From: IMCC45349 sp047219225
GTDB taxonomy: Bacteria > Bacteroidota > Bacteroidia > Flavobacteriales > Flavobacteriaceae
Assembly: GCF_047219225.1 (NCBI RefSeq)
Contig: NZ_CP178208.1
Location: forward strand, 186,001 to 250,000
Direction of reading: 5' to 3'
DNA length: 64,000 bases
Shown: positions 8,401 through 15,609 of the stretch, in pieces
Position numbering within the stretch: the stretch's first letter is position 1
Layout of the letters: each line of letters opens with the position of its first letter
Program-made: the position numbers and the translations under genes
The notes under the pieces: generated by a model
The model's database searches: none
Seen by the model: the letters and a program-made list of their open reading frames with translations, nothing else
What the model was told of the DNA's origin: nothing

Positions 8401-9812
8401 AATAAAGCGTCTTGGGTTAAGACTGGACGGTCTAACTTATCATAAACAATATATTCCCAATCTTTTTGTGGTATTTTCTTCTCAATTAATCGATTACGCT
8501 TATCGTAATGATACTGGTAACATAAATCATCTAACTCTGATGTTACTACTGTATACGATGGTAAAGACACAGTAAAACTCTGATTTATGCCTGACATAGA
8601 AACAGCTCCAGATCCTGATAAATATAAATAACCATTTAAAATTGAAACCGTATAACTATAACCCATTCCTGAAAACGTCCCAATCATCATATCTGGAATA
8701 TTCCCATTTAATTGGGCAATAGGTCCTGTCTCTAACCCTATAGAGGCTCCAAAAGTAATATTATTAAAGTTGATGGTAAGCTCCTCATTAATATGGTCTA
8801 AATCTACTTCAATACCTTTTATACATGTAGTTACTGGACTTCCCTCTCTATCTTTTGGTACCAATACAGAACAATCTAATATTTGTACAAAAGATTTTTT
8901 ATAAGTAGTAGAACTCAAAATACGGTCTGTCCCTAAAGGTGATAACACATAAGTTAAGTTTCCATAATCGTCATAGACATAATAGGTGTCATGTTCTATT
9001 ACAGCCCCAAAACTTTCGTTATAGGTACGCTTTAAAATTACACGGCCTTGCTTATCCTTAAACTCTTCCGTTGTATGTAGTTTATCAAATTGTGTAGAGC
9101 CTGTAGGTTGCCAGTTCTCATCCTTGGTAATGGTTTTATAAAGCTCATTAGCTGCATAATTACCATCATAAAACAATTGTGGTTGCTCGGTATTTCCTGT
9201 TGGAAATATCACTCGATATAAATCTACTTCGCCTGTAACATTAGTTTGATAATCAAACTTTATAGTATGGTCTGTATCTGAATTTGCATCTAACTTCCAA
9301 TCGGCTCCTGGTGCGCCTTGTTCTAACACACGGTTTAGTGGAGATGCTTCAAAAGATTGCTCTGAATAGGCATTGATACTCGTTAATGTTAATTGATCTT
9401 CTGGAAACTTCCCTACATAATAGGCTTCTAAATCTGTAAGTAATTGGGGCGGATCATTAAAAGATAAAGATCCTGATGTACTTTGAGACGCATTAGCATA
9501 TGGTAAATAACTTAATGGTTGTCTGCCTAATGCATCATAAATCATTGGTGTAATAATATCTTGCCTGTTCCCTCCTGCTTGTTTGGCTATGCTCTGAATT
9601 GGTCTGCCTAAACCATCATAATACGTAATACTCTCTATCTTATCGTCATCCACTAAATCAGTAGTAGTACCTGCTTTATGCTCTCCATCTGTAGTCTTTA
9701 CTTGATAAACAGTCGTCTTTACATAGTTCTCTGTCGTGGTTGCTGTTTGTGCCATCACTAACGATGACATTAATAATATTGCTAATGTGCTTATACTTTT
9801 TCTCATGGTCAT
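5490..9812 (-). CDS. RHS-repeat polymorphic toxin with M91-like metalloprotease tip
   Basis: The 1,440-residue protein has a signal peptide (MRKSISTLAILLMSSLVMAQ; M1 or M3 could start), a DUF6443-type N-terminal segment (IESITYYDGLGRPIQSIAKQ), RHS/YD repeats (many Y-D-x-x-G-R/N motifs) and the RHS core ending GRWMNIDN...SPYNYVANNP...DPDG at about 1187-1217. The last 223 residues are the tip: a zinc-protease HExxH (HELSH, 1344-1348) in GHELSHSLATMDG, followed by a SENSLRADRNLGRRVSY segment typical of family M91 (NleD-like effectors). Residues 1-1174 are identical to the RHS protein of module B (15609-19889); the rest is unrelated apart from core-motif similarity. The start lies 1 bp after the stop of the partner gene (9814-13176), so the two are co-translated. 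The export route is uncertain: there is a Sec signal but no type IX sorting domain. Confidence 0.9.
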   Translation of the reverse strand: MTMRKSISTLAILLMSSLVMAQTATTTENYVKTTVYQVKTTDGEHKAGTTTDLVDDDKIESITYYDGLGRPIQSIAKQAGGNRQDIITPMIYDALGRQPLSYLPYANASQSTSGSLSFNDPPQLLTDLEAYYVGKFPEDQLTLTSINAYSEQSFEASPLNRVLEQGAPGADWKLDANSDTDHTIKFDYQTNVTGEVDLYRVIFPTGNTEQPQLFYDGNYAANELYKTITKDENWQPTGSTQFDKLHTTEEFKDKQGRVILKRTYNESFGAVIEHDTYYVYDDYGNLTYVLSPLGTDRILSSTTYKKSFVQILDCSVLVPKDREGSPVTTCIKGIEVDLDHINEELTINFNNITFGASIGLETGPIAQLNGNIPDMMIGTFSGMGYSYTVSILNGYLYLSGSGAVSMSGINQSFTVSLPSYTVVTSELDDLCYQYHYDKRNRLIEKKIPQKDWEYIVYDKLDRPVLTQDALLRVDNDWLFTKYDAFGRVVYTGRFLNQKDETRLELSQILNSETNLNETSTGTIHYISGTQIFYDNQAYPRSDVEVLSINYYDGYNSHLSTAIPDPGVTIYSDQISYDIKTLPTGSKVKVLGTNNWITSVTYYDDKGQAIYVGSKNDELATTDIIVSDFDFTGKVLETTSTHSKTGNAVIEITDAFTYDHAGRMLTQTQTITGDTPETIVNNTYDELGQLESKGVGGIAASPLQTVDYTYNIRGWLKQINDVEQLGNDLFSFKLNYNTKDVTNSPSNYIALYNGNISETIWKTVNDQTNGVEARGYAYRYDNLNRILNADYGVRNAGLYNLSSGFDLLGMKYDKNGNILTLSRVGNGVEIDKLAYTYNGNQLDKVTDNTTGWANEGFNDGNTSGNDYAYDANGNMIEDKNKGITSITYNHLNLPSTVTFANGSISYIYDASGVKLKKTVNDNGTLTTTKYAGNFIYEEDGTGENLRFFSHPEGYVEPDGQGGYDYAYQYKDHLGNIRLAFKDTNGDYQSILESTFDEHHNGWTFAGNQTHGSVELDNGRLKVNVQNQWNGTRFEVGDDFAPGDEVTISLDVDTGDTPLVRVFLQELDANGNHLNWYVINNDLSTGTYTHTHTIVAGPRLRLKFDKSNINQGLQTHFYVDNVFIEKGGLEILEENNYYPFGLKHKGYNNVVNGTDHPYGFGGKEENDELGLGWMDFHARNYDASLGRWMNIDNFAEDYFNLSPYNYVANNPIVFVDPDGQSISIDGNLTDKQRDAVMGWLQALTDDKLKYNSKTGMVDIVSKNSDGEKTSGTGLLRDLISHDYTVTINFDKSTVGASEEAINEVDSQNGTGSDSMVTIGGVMHAVLVEKDGKVSAEMLTEDIALGHELSHSLATMDGASKPLDDKYRNTFTNRYGETQTEEQPKEELYATGIYNRPANSKRRSYPSENSLRADRNLGRRVSYGNGRLLSPEERKKYKKKRKN

Positions 9813-9879
9813 CTTAGTTTTGTGGTCTGTAGTTATACTCGTTCTTACTCAATATGTTATTATCCTTATCCTTGACATA
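6292..9879. repeat. Near-identical 3.59-kb block, copy A
   Basis: This block matches 16369-19956 at a constant offset of 10,077 bp with no indels. It covers the first ~1,174 codons of the RHS core gene and the last ~21 codons of the partner gene. The translated cores are identical, and I saw no nucleotide difference in the lines I compared. Identity stops abruptly at the toxin-tip junction on one side and inside the partner's C-terminal segment on the other. This fits recent duplication or gene conversion limited to the core. Confidence 0.9.
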
Positions 9880-12800
9880 CTCTAACCTACCAAAGGCATC
9901 ATACTCATAATACATCACATAACCCTTTGGGTCTGTAACACTAGTAACTCCTACTAATGGCTCATAGGTAAAGGTTGTCACTTGGGAGGTTGGTAAACTA
10001 GCTCGTAAACCATTTATTTGTGAAAGATTGGCTTCAGTGAAATCCTCTAATACCGCTATTGTAACACCTAAAGCATTTGCAACTTCATTTTCTGAGGCAT
10101 TATCAATCTTTGCTAATAATAGTGTTTTGGTTGCGTCCCATAAATAAAATGATTTGACTCCTAAATCTCTTTGAGATTCTATTAGTTTACCTTCCTTTAT
10201 GTTAAAAACAGAATGCAACTCGTAGTTTGATGGAATATAATTGTAAGGTGAACTATTTGAACCGAAACCTTTGCTGAAATTATATATTTCTTTAAGGTTA
10301 CCATTAGAATCATAAAGACAATATTTACTATCTATAACATTGTTATTAGTAATAGCATTATTAAGACTTAATATTTCTACTTTTACAGGAATAGATAATA
10401 TATTTTTATTATTTACTAAATCTTGGTATAATGGTTCGCTTAAAAAGTCTGTTGAATAACTATAATTTGATGTTAATTTATCCGAGTCGCTATTACTAGT
10501 ATAGTTTGCAGGATCAAAATAATCTAGATTACTTATTTCTGTTAATCTTAAATCAACTTCTTGTTGACTTATTAATTCATTAGCATTATAATTATAAGAT
10601 GTAACGGTCGATAAATTACCATTAGGTGATATACCATTGTAAAAATACTGTGTTTCGATTTGTTTGCTCAAACGACTTTCATATTCTATAAAACTCATAC
10701 TTTGAGGACTATTAAACCCTGTATAAGTATTAGCAAACTCTGAATAACAATAATTTGATTTACCTAAAACATTATAATAACTGGGTGTTTGAGAAGTAGT
10801 ATATTCATATAAGGTCTTAGTTAAGACATCTCCATTTTCATTAAAGGACATTGTACTTACAGGAACCGATTCATAACTATTGTTTGTATAATCATCGTCA
10901 AACTTATGGGTGGTTGTAAGTTCAAATGGAAAGTTATTTTCATCACGTCCAATTTTATTAACCGTTACATTTTTATAAAAATATCCAGACTTAGACAATT
11001 TTGGATGACCTATAAAATCTGAAGACATGGTATATTCATCATTATTTACATATAACTCACTAAAATCATCATGCATTCTGTTTTGACCAACTAATCCAGA
11101 GTACTCATAATGCACCTCATTATACAACCTTCCATCTGTATCAACATCAATTGTTTTCTTAACCCTTAAACCTCCTGCATATTGTGGGTCTCTTATTTTT
11201 TCTTGATTAGTATTATAAAATTCATGATACCAAGTAAAATCAATATGAACAGATAAATTAGAAGTAGCATTAATCTCAGCTTCTCTAACTTTTACAATAA
11301 TTTGATAATCTCCTGGAGGTAAAGACAATACACTTCCATAACCAATTAATTGAGTTTCTACTATATTATTATTAGAATCTTTAATTTGAAATTGAGAACA
11401 ATCAAAACCTGGACCAAAATTTTCAGGGTCATTACAAATAGCTGCCCCATTTGGATCAACAGCATTAGATATAGACTGTTGTAAAATATTTGATGTGCTT
11501 CCTGAATTTGCGTAAGTATTAAATACAATTGTATGATCTGGAACAGTAAAATTTTGAGTATAAATACCAAATCCATTACTAAAACTTGTAAATGAATTAT
11601 TTTGCAAACTTAAATTAAATCCTCCTTTAGCATACTTATAATCTCCAAGTCCATTATCTTCTTGATTTAATTCATATTCTAATTGTGTTTTCCCTCCTGT
11701 AGGGTATTGAATTTCTGTTAAATTTCCAGACAATAAATGAGGTAGTGACGGCCTTCTATCAGCAATATCATACTTAAGTATTAAAGGCAAGTTACTATAT
11801 ATCTCAGGTGTAAAAGGAATAGAAGAAGACAAATTAGATGCTCCATTGTAATATCCAAAAAAATCTTTGGAAAATGTATCCTTGCTTGGTAAAGGGTAAT
11901 CATTATTATAAGTGAACTTATATGGTGGCTTTTGTTCATTTCCACTTATCTCTGCAACTTCTTCTAATCTCAACCTTTGGTCTCCATTATAACCATTATA
12001 GAAACCGTAAGTAAAGTCGAATTTTTTAGTATTATTATTTATTAAATCTACAATTTCTATAGAAGTCAACTTTTTATTCCAAACAACTCCATTATTTATA
12101 TCTTCATAATTAAAGTTTACTTCAATTGTTTCAGTAGAAATCTTTGATAATAATTTATTTTTAGGTCTATTAATTATATGTGTTTTAGAATGAGTAAACT
12201 CATAATCACCTGTATTATAAGTTCCTTGACCACTACCTAAGTAACCACAAAAATTAGTTTGGTTTTGGCCTGTATATTTTTTATATCTTACTACTTTATC
12301 AGACTTATTAGAAATAGTATAATCCATATTATATGAGATGTATTCAAAATCAATAGTCTTACTATTTTTTGTAGTTATTGATTCAATCATCCAACTAGAT
12401 ATATAATTCTCGGAAGAATTATTAATTGAAGTATTTGACCCAATTATAACTTCATTGTTGTTAAACTCTCTACTTAAATTATCTGAACCAAAAACATAAG
12501 TGTTTCCGTCAATATCCTTTCCTGTAAAGGATAAAATAGCCTGTGTAGGTCTATTGGCAATTAACTTAAAATTGTCATTTTTATTTTTAAGAACCGTATT
12601 AACGTCTTGTCTTTTAAAAATAAAACTTCCAGAATAGTTTGCTATACTATAAGAAAAATTATCAGGTGAATGATCAATTGCATTATTCTTTAAATAATTT
12701 TGAGTATTAGAATTACTAATAGGGTTATTAACATACCATTGATCATCTCTAGAAGACCAATTTGTTGTTAACCAACCATTGTCATCTGCCTCATTATTAA

Positions 12801-13176
12801 TACTTCTAAAAACACCTCCTCCAGCATTTAAACGCCATTTTAGACCTACAGCTGTTGCTAATTCATCTGTTCTAATACCAGAAGCATCGTAAGACAATGA
12901 AATAGGAATATTAACACCATCTACTTCAAGATTATATATTGGTATAGAAATATTGGGTAATCCTTTTGATAAATTTAAGGTTGTTCCACCATACTTAGTA
13001 AATGTAGCTGCATTTGGTGTTTCTGGAACCACATTTGAATAATGATCTACATACTCTGATATTGGAGTACTTGTATTTTGGGCCAATAAGTTATTCCCAA
13101 AAGTAATACAAACAATTAATGCTATAAATTTTTGTTTTACAATCACTTTAGTTTTTTGGTTTAAGATTTTATTCAT
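9814..13176 (-). CDS. RHS partner protein, module A (SpvB-like N-terminus)
   Basis: The 1,120-residue exported protein has an N-terminal signal region (hydrophobic stretch about 17-32 ending NNLLAQ), then a segment GLPNISIPIYNLEVDGVNI...LSYDASGIRTDE...GLKWRLNAGGGV resembling the start of SpvB/TcaC-type RHS proteins. YD-type repeats follow throughout. The last ~55 residues (VTTFTYEPLVGVTSVTDPKG...EYDAFGRLEYVKDKDN) match the module B partner, while the rest is clearly divergent. It is the first gene of the module and lies 1 bp upstream of the RHS core gene. The two proteins together probably make one toxin shell, as TcB and TcC do; this is inference. A 17-bp palindrome lies 85 bp upstream. Confidence 0.8.
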   Translation of the reverse strand: MNKILNQKTKVIVKQKFIALIVCITFGNNLLAQNTSTPISEYVDHYSNVVPETPNAATFTKYGGTTLNLSKGLPNISIPIYNLEVDGVNIPISLSYDASGIRTDELATAVGLKWRLNAGGGVFRSINNEADDNGWLTTNWSSRDDQWYVNNPISNSNTQNYLKNNAIDHSPDNFSYSIANYSGSFIFKRQDVNTVLKNKNDNFKLIANRPTQAILSFTGKDIDGNTYVFGSDNLSREFNNNEVIIGSNTSINNSSENYISSWMIESITTKNSKTIDFEYISYNMDYTISNKSDKVVRYKKYTGQNQTNFCGYLGSGQGTYNTGDYEFTHSKTHIINRPKNKLLSKISTETIEVNFNYEDINNGVVWNKKLTSIEIVDLINNNTKKFDFTYGFYNGYNGDQRLRLEEVAEISGNEQKPPYKFTYNNDYPLPSKDTFSKDFFGYYNGASNLSSSIPFTPEIYSNLPLILKYDIADRRPSLPHLLSGNLTEIQYPTGGKTQLEYELNQEDNGLGDYKYAKGGFNLSLQNNSFTSFSNGFGIYTQNFTVPDHTIVFNTYANSGSTSNILQQSISNAVDPNGAAICNDPENFGPGFDCSQFQIKDSNNNIVETQLIGYGSVLSLPPGDYQIIVKVREAEINATSNLSVHIDFTWYHEFYNTNQEKIRDPQYAGGLRVKKTIDVDTDGRLYNEVHYEYSGLVGQNRMHDDFSELYVNNDEYTMSSDFIGHPKLSKSGYFYKNVTVNKIGRDENNFPFELTTTHKFDDDYTNNSYESVPVSTMSFNENGDVLTKTLYEYTTSQTPSYYNVLGKSNYCYSEFANTYTGFNSPQSMSFIEYESRLSKQIETQYFYNGISPNGNLSTVTSYNYNANELISQQEVDLRLTEISNLDYFDPANYTSNSDSDKLTSNYSYSTDFLSEPLYQDLVNNKNILSIPVKVEILSLNNAITNNNVIDSKYCLYDSNGNLKEIYNFSKGFGSNSSPYNYIPSNYELHSVFNIKEGKLIESQRDLGVKSFYLWDATKTLLLAKIDNASENEVANALGVTIAVLEDFTEANLSQINGLRASLPTSQVTTFTYEPLVGVTSVTDPKGYVMYYEYDAFGRLEYVKDKDNNILSKNEYNYRPQN

Positions 13177-13260
13177 TTTATAGAAGATTTATTAATATCT
13201 AAATAAAATAAAACCATCAAGTACAGTGAAAGGTTTTGAATTATTCTTAGTAGCAATCTA

Positions 13261-13277
13261 CCTTACTCTTAGTAAGG
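13261..13277. promoter_or_regulatory. Candidate operator: 17-bp palindrome upstream of RHS operon A
   Basis: CCTTACTCTTAGTAAGG, with 8-bp arms if the flanking A/T pair is counted, lies 85 bp before the start of the RHS module A partner gene. It differs from the palindrome upstream of the pilus-like operon (4790-4806) only at two central bases. A weak −7-like TACTTG (minus strand, near 13218-13223) sits about 50 bp downstream of its centre, the same geometry as at the other site. An RNA hairpin in the leader is an alternative reading. Confidence 0.5.
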
Positions 13278-13374
13278 TTAAAAAGTTAACTATTGGAAAT
13301 TAAAAATAAATTATTACCATATTTTGACAGAATACTTATCATGTTGGGGATAACATAAAATATTATATTATTTA

Positions 13375-13424
13375 TGACCAGTCTGGGGCTCGAACCTGTA
13401 ACCTCTTGATGACAGCTCAAGAGG
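13375..13424 (-). other. Degenerate tRNA-like 3' segment
   Basis: Read on the minus strand, this holds an 8-bp hairpin with a 7-nt loop (CCTCTTGA-GCTGTCA-TCAAGAGG), then AGGTTCGAGCC (a T-loop-like sequence), then an acceptor-like ACTGGTCA. The layout resembles the anticodon arm, T arm and 3' end of a tRNA. However, the T stem does not pair and there is no 5' half. It directly abuts the truncated primase gene and may be an old attachment-site scar. Chance resemblance is possible. Confidence 0.3.
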
Positions 13425-13425
13425 A

Positions 13426-14022
13426 TTATTTAAGTATTTCAATATACTCTCCTTTTTGATTATTACCTCGTAAATCACAGTTAGTCTTTTCACTTAAAGA
13501 CATTTTGTTGCCTTTATACATTTTGATTAAGATTTTATATGCCTGTTTGATTTCTTCGCCGATTACGCCACTTTGTCCAATCAATTTATTCGTCTTGCTT
13601 AATAAATCTCTAGATTTTAAAAACTTGATAGCTTCTTTTTCCTCTGTTGCATTTAATTCTTTGTAGTATGGTTGGTTTTCCTTTTCGTATTGGTCGATTA
13701 GTAAAAATCTATAATTCTCCAACTCTTTAGTAAGTTCCTGTAATGTTCTTCTTGCTACACTTGTTCCAATCTCCAAAATTTCTGCAATCTTTCGGGTAAA
13801 CTTTTCTATTTGGTTATCATTGTATAAATCAATTGAGTGCCTTAAAACATTGTGTTGCTTTAGTTTTTGTATGCTTATCGTTACTCGTAAACTCTCTAAT
13901 TTGTTGAGTTTGATTCCGCCTAAAACGTGGATTTCTAAATGCTTTGTGATGTATTCGTAATTGTTTGGATTGGTAGTGTTGAGCATAGCTAAAAATTTAT
14001 ATGCCGATTTTACACCCAACAA
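13426..14022 (-). pseudogene. Remnant of mobile-element primase (CHC2/Toprim type)
   Basis: This 198-residue frame resembles an internal part of the large primase-like proteins of Bacteroidetes integrative elements. The recognisable stretches are VLGGIKLNKLESLRVTISIQ, LRHSIDLYNDNQIEKFTRKI and TNKLIGQSGVIGEE. In intact relatives this is followed by an ATPase segment; here it ends after about 40 unrelated residues, next to a tRNA-like scrap. The zinc finger and Toprim parts are also missing. The apparent start is TTG (14020-14022), with an in-frame ATG 12 codons later. The gene is divergent from the XRE gene at 14127. I read it as a deletion remnant, probably not functional; the family call comes from memory of the motif pattern. 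Confidence 0.5.
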
Positions 14023-14126
14023 AGATATTTATAATGTTCTTTTTAGACAACAATAAATTATCATATTTGAACATATATTGTAAAAAGTATCGTTTTTGAC
14101 TACATTTACTAAACAATTACAAGTTA

Positions 14127-14492
14127 ATGAACGTAGGAACCAACATAAGGACTTTAAGAGAACAGCGTAATATTAAACAGCAAGAGATTGCCGACTTAAT
14201 TGGTATGCATCGTTCTAATTACAGCAAGATTGAGAACGGACAGCGTGAGATTTCCGTTAGTGCGTTGGATAAGATTGCTCGTTTTTTCAATATTACTATT
14301 GACGAGCTTGTGCATTTGGATGGCGACTTGCCACAAGAAGTTGAGATTGAGGACAAAACCACAATGGAACAACTAAAACTAATGCAAGAACTGGACGAGG
14401 AAGAACGCTCTATGATTTTTAAAATGATTGATTCTTTCCTGACCAAAAAGAAGTTCAAAGACTTTTTTAATAAAAATGTAGCTTCGCTTTAA
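14127..14492 (+). CDS. XRE-family helix-turn-helix regulator, copy 1
   Basis: The 121-residue protein has an N-terminal HTH_XRE domain (about 3-62): IRTLREQRNIKQQEIADLIG, recognition helix around MHRSNYSKIENGQRE, and ISVSALDKIARFFNITIDEL. The C-terminal tail is acidic then basic, possibly for oligomerisation. It is a cytoplasmic repressor type common in mobile elements, divergent from the primase remnant, so it probably controls their shared intergenic region. Copy 2 (14798-15163) differs by one residue noticed (Glu for Asp near 74). The −7-like box before this copy reads TACATTTA, one base off the consensus found before copy 2. A terminator follows at 14502. Confidence 0.85.
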   Translation: MNVGTNIRTLREQRNIKQQEIADLIGMHRSNYSKIENGQREISVSALDKIARFFNITIDELVHLDGDLPQEVEIEDKTTMEQLKLMQELDEEERSMIFKMIDSFLTKKKFKDFFNKNVASL

Positions 14493-14501
14493 AACATAAA
14501 A

Positions 14502-14524
14502 AAACCGCTCATTTCGAGCGGTTT
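14502..14524 (+). terminator. Hairpin terminator after XRE copy 1
   Basis: A 9-bp stem AAACCGCTC / GAGCGGTTT with loop ATTTC lies 10 bp after the XRE stop. The downstream T-run on + is short (TTTGTAATTTT), but on the minus strand the hairpin is followed by a run of T's, so it can act in both directions. Confidence 0.7.
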
Positions 14525-14529
14525 GTAAT

Positions 14530-14693
14530 TTTAGTTTTTGTATGCTTATCGTTACTCGTAAACTCTCTAATTTGTTGAGTTTGATTCCGCCTAAAACGTG
14601 GATTTCTAAATGCTTTGTGATGTATTCGTAATTGTTTGGATTGGTAGTGTTGAGCATAGCTAAAAATTTATGTGCCGATTTTACACCCAACAA
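14530..14693 (-). pseudogene. Duplicated 5' fragment of the primase remnant
   Basis: The second copy of the first ~54 codons of the primase remnant (13426-14022) was created by the 671-bp tandem duplication. After KLK the frame runs into the terminator and reverse strand of XRE copy 1, so it encodes no sensible product. It is useful only as a marker of the duplication boundary. Confidence 0.7.
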
Positions 14694-14797
14694 AGATATT
14701 TATAATGTTCTTTTTAGACAACAATAAATTATCATATTTGAACATATATTGTAAAAAGTATCGTTTTTGACTACATTTGCTAAACAATTACAAGTTA

Positions 14798-15163
14798 ATG
14801 AACGTAGGAACCAACATAAGAACTTTAAGAGAACAGCGTAATATTAAACAGCAAGAGATTGCCGACTTAATTGGTATGCATCGTTCTAATTACAGCAAGA
14901 TTGAGAACGGACAGCGTGAGATTTCCGTTAGTGCGTTGGATAAGATTGCTCGTTTTTTCAATATTACTATTGACGAGCTTGTGCATTTGGATGGCGACTT
15001 GCCACAAGAAGTTGATATTGAGGACAAAACCACAATGGAACAACTAAAACTAATGCAAGAACTGGACGAGGAAGAACGCTCTATGATTTTTAAAATGATT
15101 GATTCTTTCCTGACCAAAAAGAAGTTCAAAGACTTTTTTAATAAAAATGTAGCTTCGCTTTAA
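14798..15163 (+). CDS. XRE-family helix-turn-helix regulator, copy 2
   Basis: This 121-residue protein is nearly identical to the XRE protein at 14127-14492. The ATG at 14798 corresponds exactly to the copy 1 start (offset 671); an in-frame TTG at 14777 arises only from a substitution and is not preferred. The promoter region differs from copy 1 at 14779, where the −7-like box reads TACATTTG (consensus) instead of TACATTTA, so this copy may be the better expressed one. Its stop lies 38 bp from the convergent immunity candidate, with a shared terminator at 15173. Confidence 0.85.
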   Translation: MNVGTNIRTLREQRNIKQQEIADLIGMHRSNYSKIENGQREISVSALDKIARFFNITIDELVHLDGDLPQEVDIEDKTTMEQLKLMQELDEEERSMIFKMIDSFLTKKKFKDFFNKNVASL

Positions 15164-15172
15164 AACATAAAA

Positions 15173-15195
15173 AAACCGCTCATTTCGAGCGGTTT
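15173..15195 (-). terminator. Bidirectional terminator between XRE copy 2 and RHS module B
   Basis: The same 9-bp stem as at 14502. On the minus strand GAGCGGTTTTTTT follows, a good intrinsic terminator for the RHS module B operon, which ends at 15202. It also closes XRE copy 2 on +. The module B operon therefore appears to rely on a terminator brought by the duplicated XRE unit. Confidence 0.75.
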
Positions 15196-15201
15196 GTAAT
15201 T

Positions 15202-15609
15202 TTATGGAACTAAATAAGCTTCTACTTTTGGAAAAAACTTTTTCAAAGCTTTGTCTTTATATTTAGCTCCTCCATACTCCAAACCTACATCTAAATAGGA
15301 CTTAATCTTATTTTTTTCCTTACTTGTTAATACTCCTAAAGATTTAACATAAAAATCTTCTCCTACTTTTTCTATAATCTGAACCAAAACAGTACCGTGT
15401 TCGTAACTGGCTGAATCATAAATAGAAAGCAAACTTATTTCTTTTAAGGCATCTTTATTTTTTGCTAATGATTTTTCAATTAAATCGCAATAATTATTGG
15501 TATTGATATCTAATAGTTCAGAAACCGTAATTCCTTGACAATCGCTATGTCTTTTACAAGAAAAGCTTATCATCAAAAAAAGTATTATAAATAAATTTAT
15601 TTTTTTCAT
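15202..15609 (-). CDS. Small lipoprotein, candidate immunity protein of RHS module B
   Basis: The 135-residue protein has a signal peptide and lipobox (FLMISFSC, Cys about 18), then a domain of about 115 residues with no recognised family (LLDINTNNYCDLIEKSLAKN; LEYGGAKYKDKALKKFFPK). Its start overlaps the stop of the upstream RHS gene by 1 bp, the tightest coupling in the module. It is unrelated to the module A lipoprotein, as expected for immunity proteins matched to different toxin tips. Periplasmic lipid anchoring fits protection against a peptidoglycan-active L,D-transpeptidase-like tip. Function is inferred from position. Confidence 0.6.
   Translation of the reverse strand: MKKINLFIILFLMISFSCKRHSDCQGITVSELLDINTNNYCDLIEKSLAKNKDALKEISLLSIYDSASYEHGTVLVQIIEKVGEDFYVKSLGVLTSKEKNKIKSYLDVGLEYGGAKYKDKALKKFFPKVEAYLVP

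Larger units (their letters stand above)
13859..14529. repeat. 671-bp tandem duplication, copy 1
   Basis: The first unit of a direct tandem repeat with offset exactly 671 bp. It contains the 5' part of the primase remnant, the divergent promoter region, the XRE gene and its terminator. The only differences I noticed from copy 2 are a few substitutions (for example 14108 A versus 14779 G). The units abut at 14529/14530. Confidence 0.9.
14530..15200. repeat. 671-bp tandem duplication, copy 2
   Basis: The second unit of the direct repeat, starting where copy 1 ends. It carries the primase 5' fragment, the divergent promoter region, XRE copy 2 and its terminator, and ends immediately before the stop of the module B immunity candidate (15202). 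Confidence 0.9.

Noticed and set aside
14379..14693. A 104-residue protein on the minus strand opposite XRE copy 1
   Set aside because: Only its first ~54 codons derive from the primase remnant; the rest is the reverse strand of the XRE gene.
14127..15163. The XRE genes as the antitoxin half of a toxin-antitoxin pair
   Set aside because: No small toxin gene is adjacent; the divergent frame is a primase remnant and the second copy is a plain duplication.
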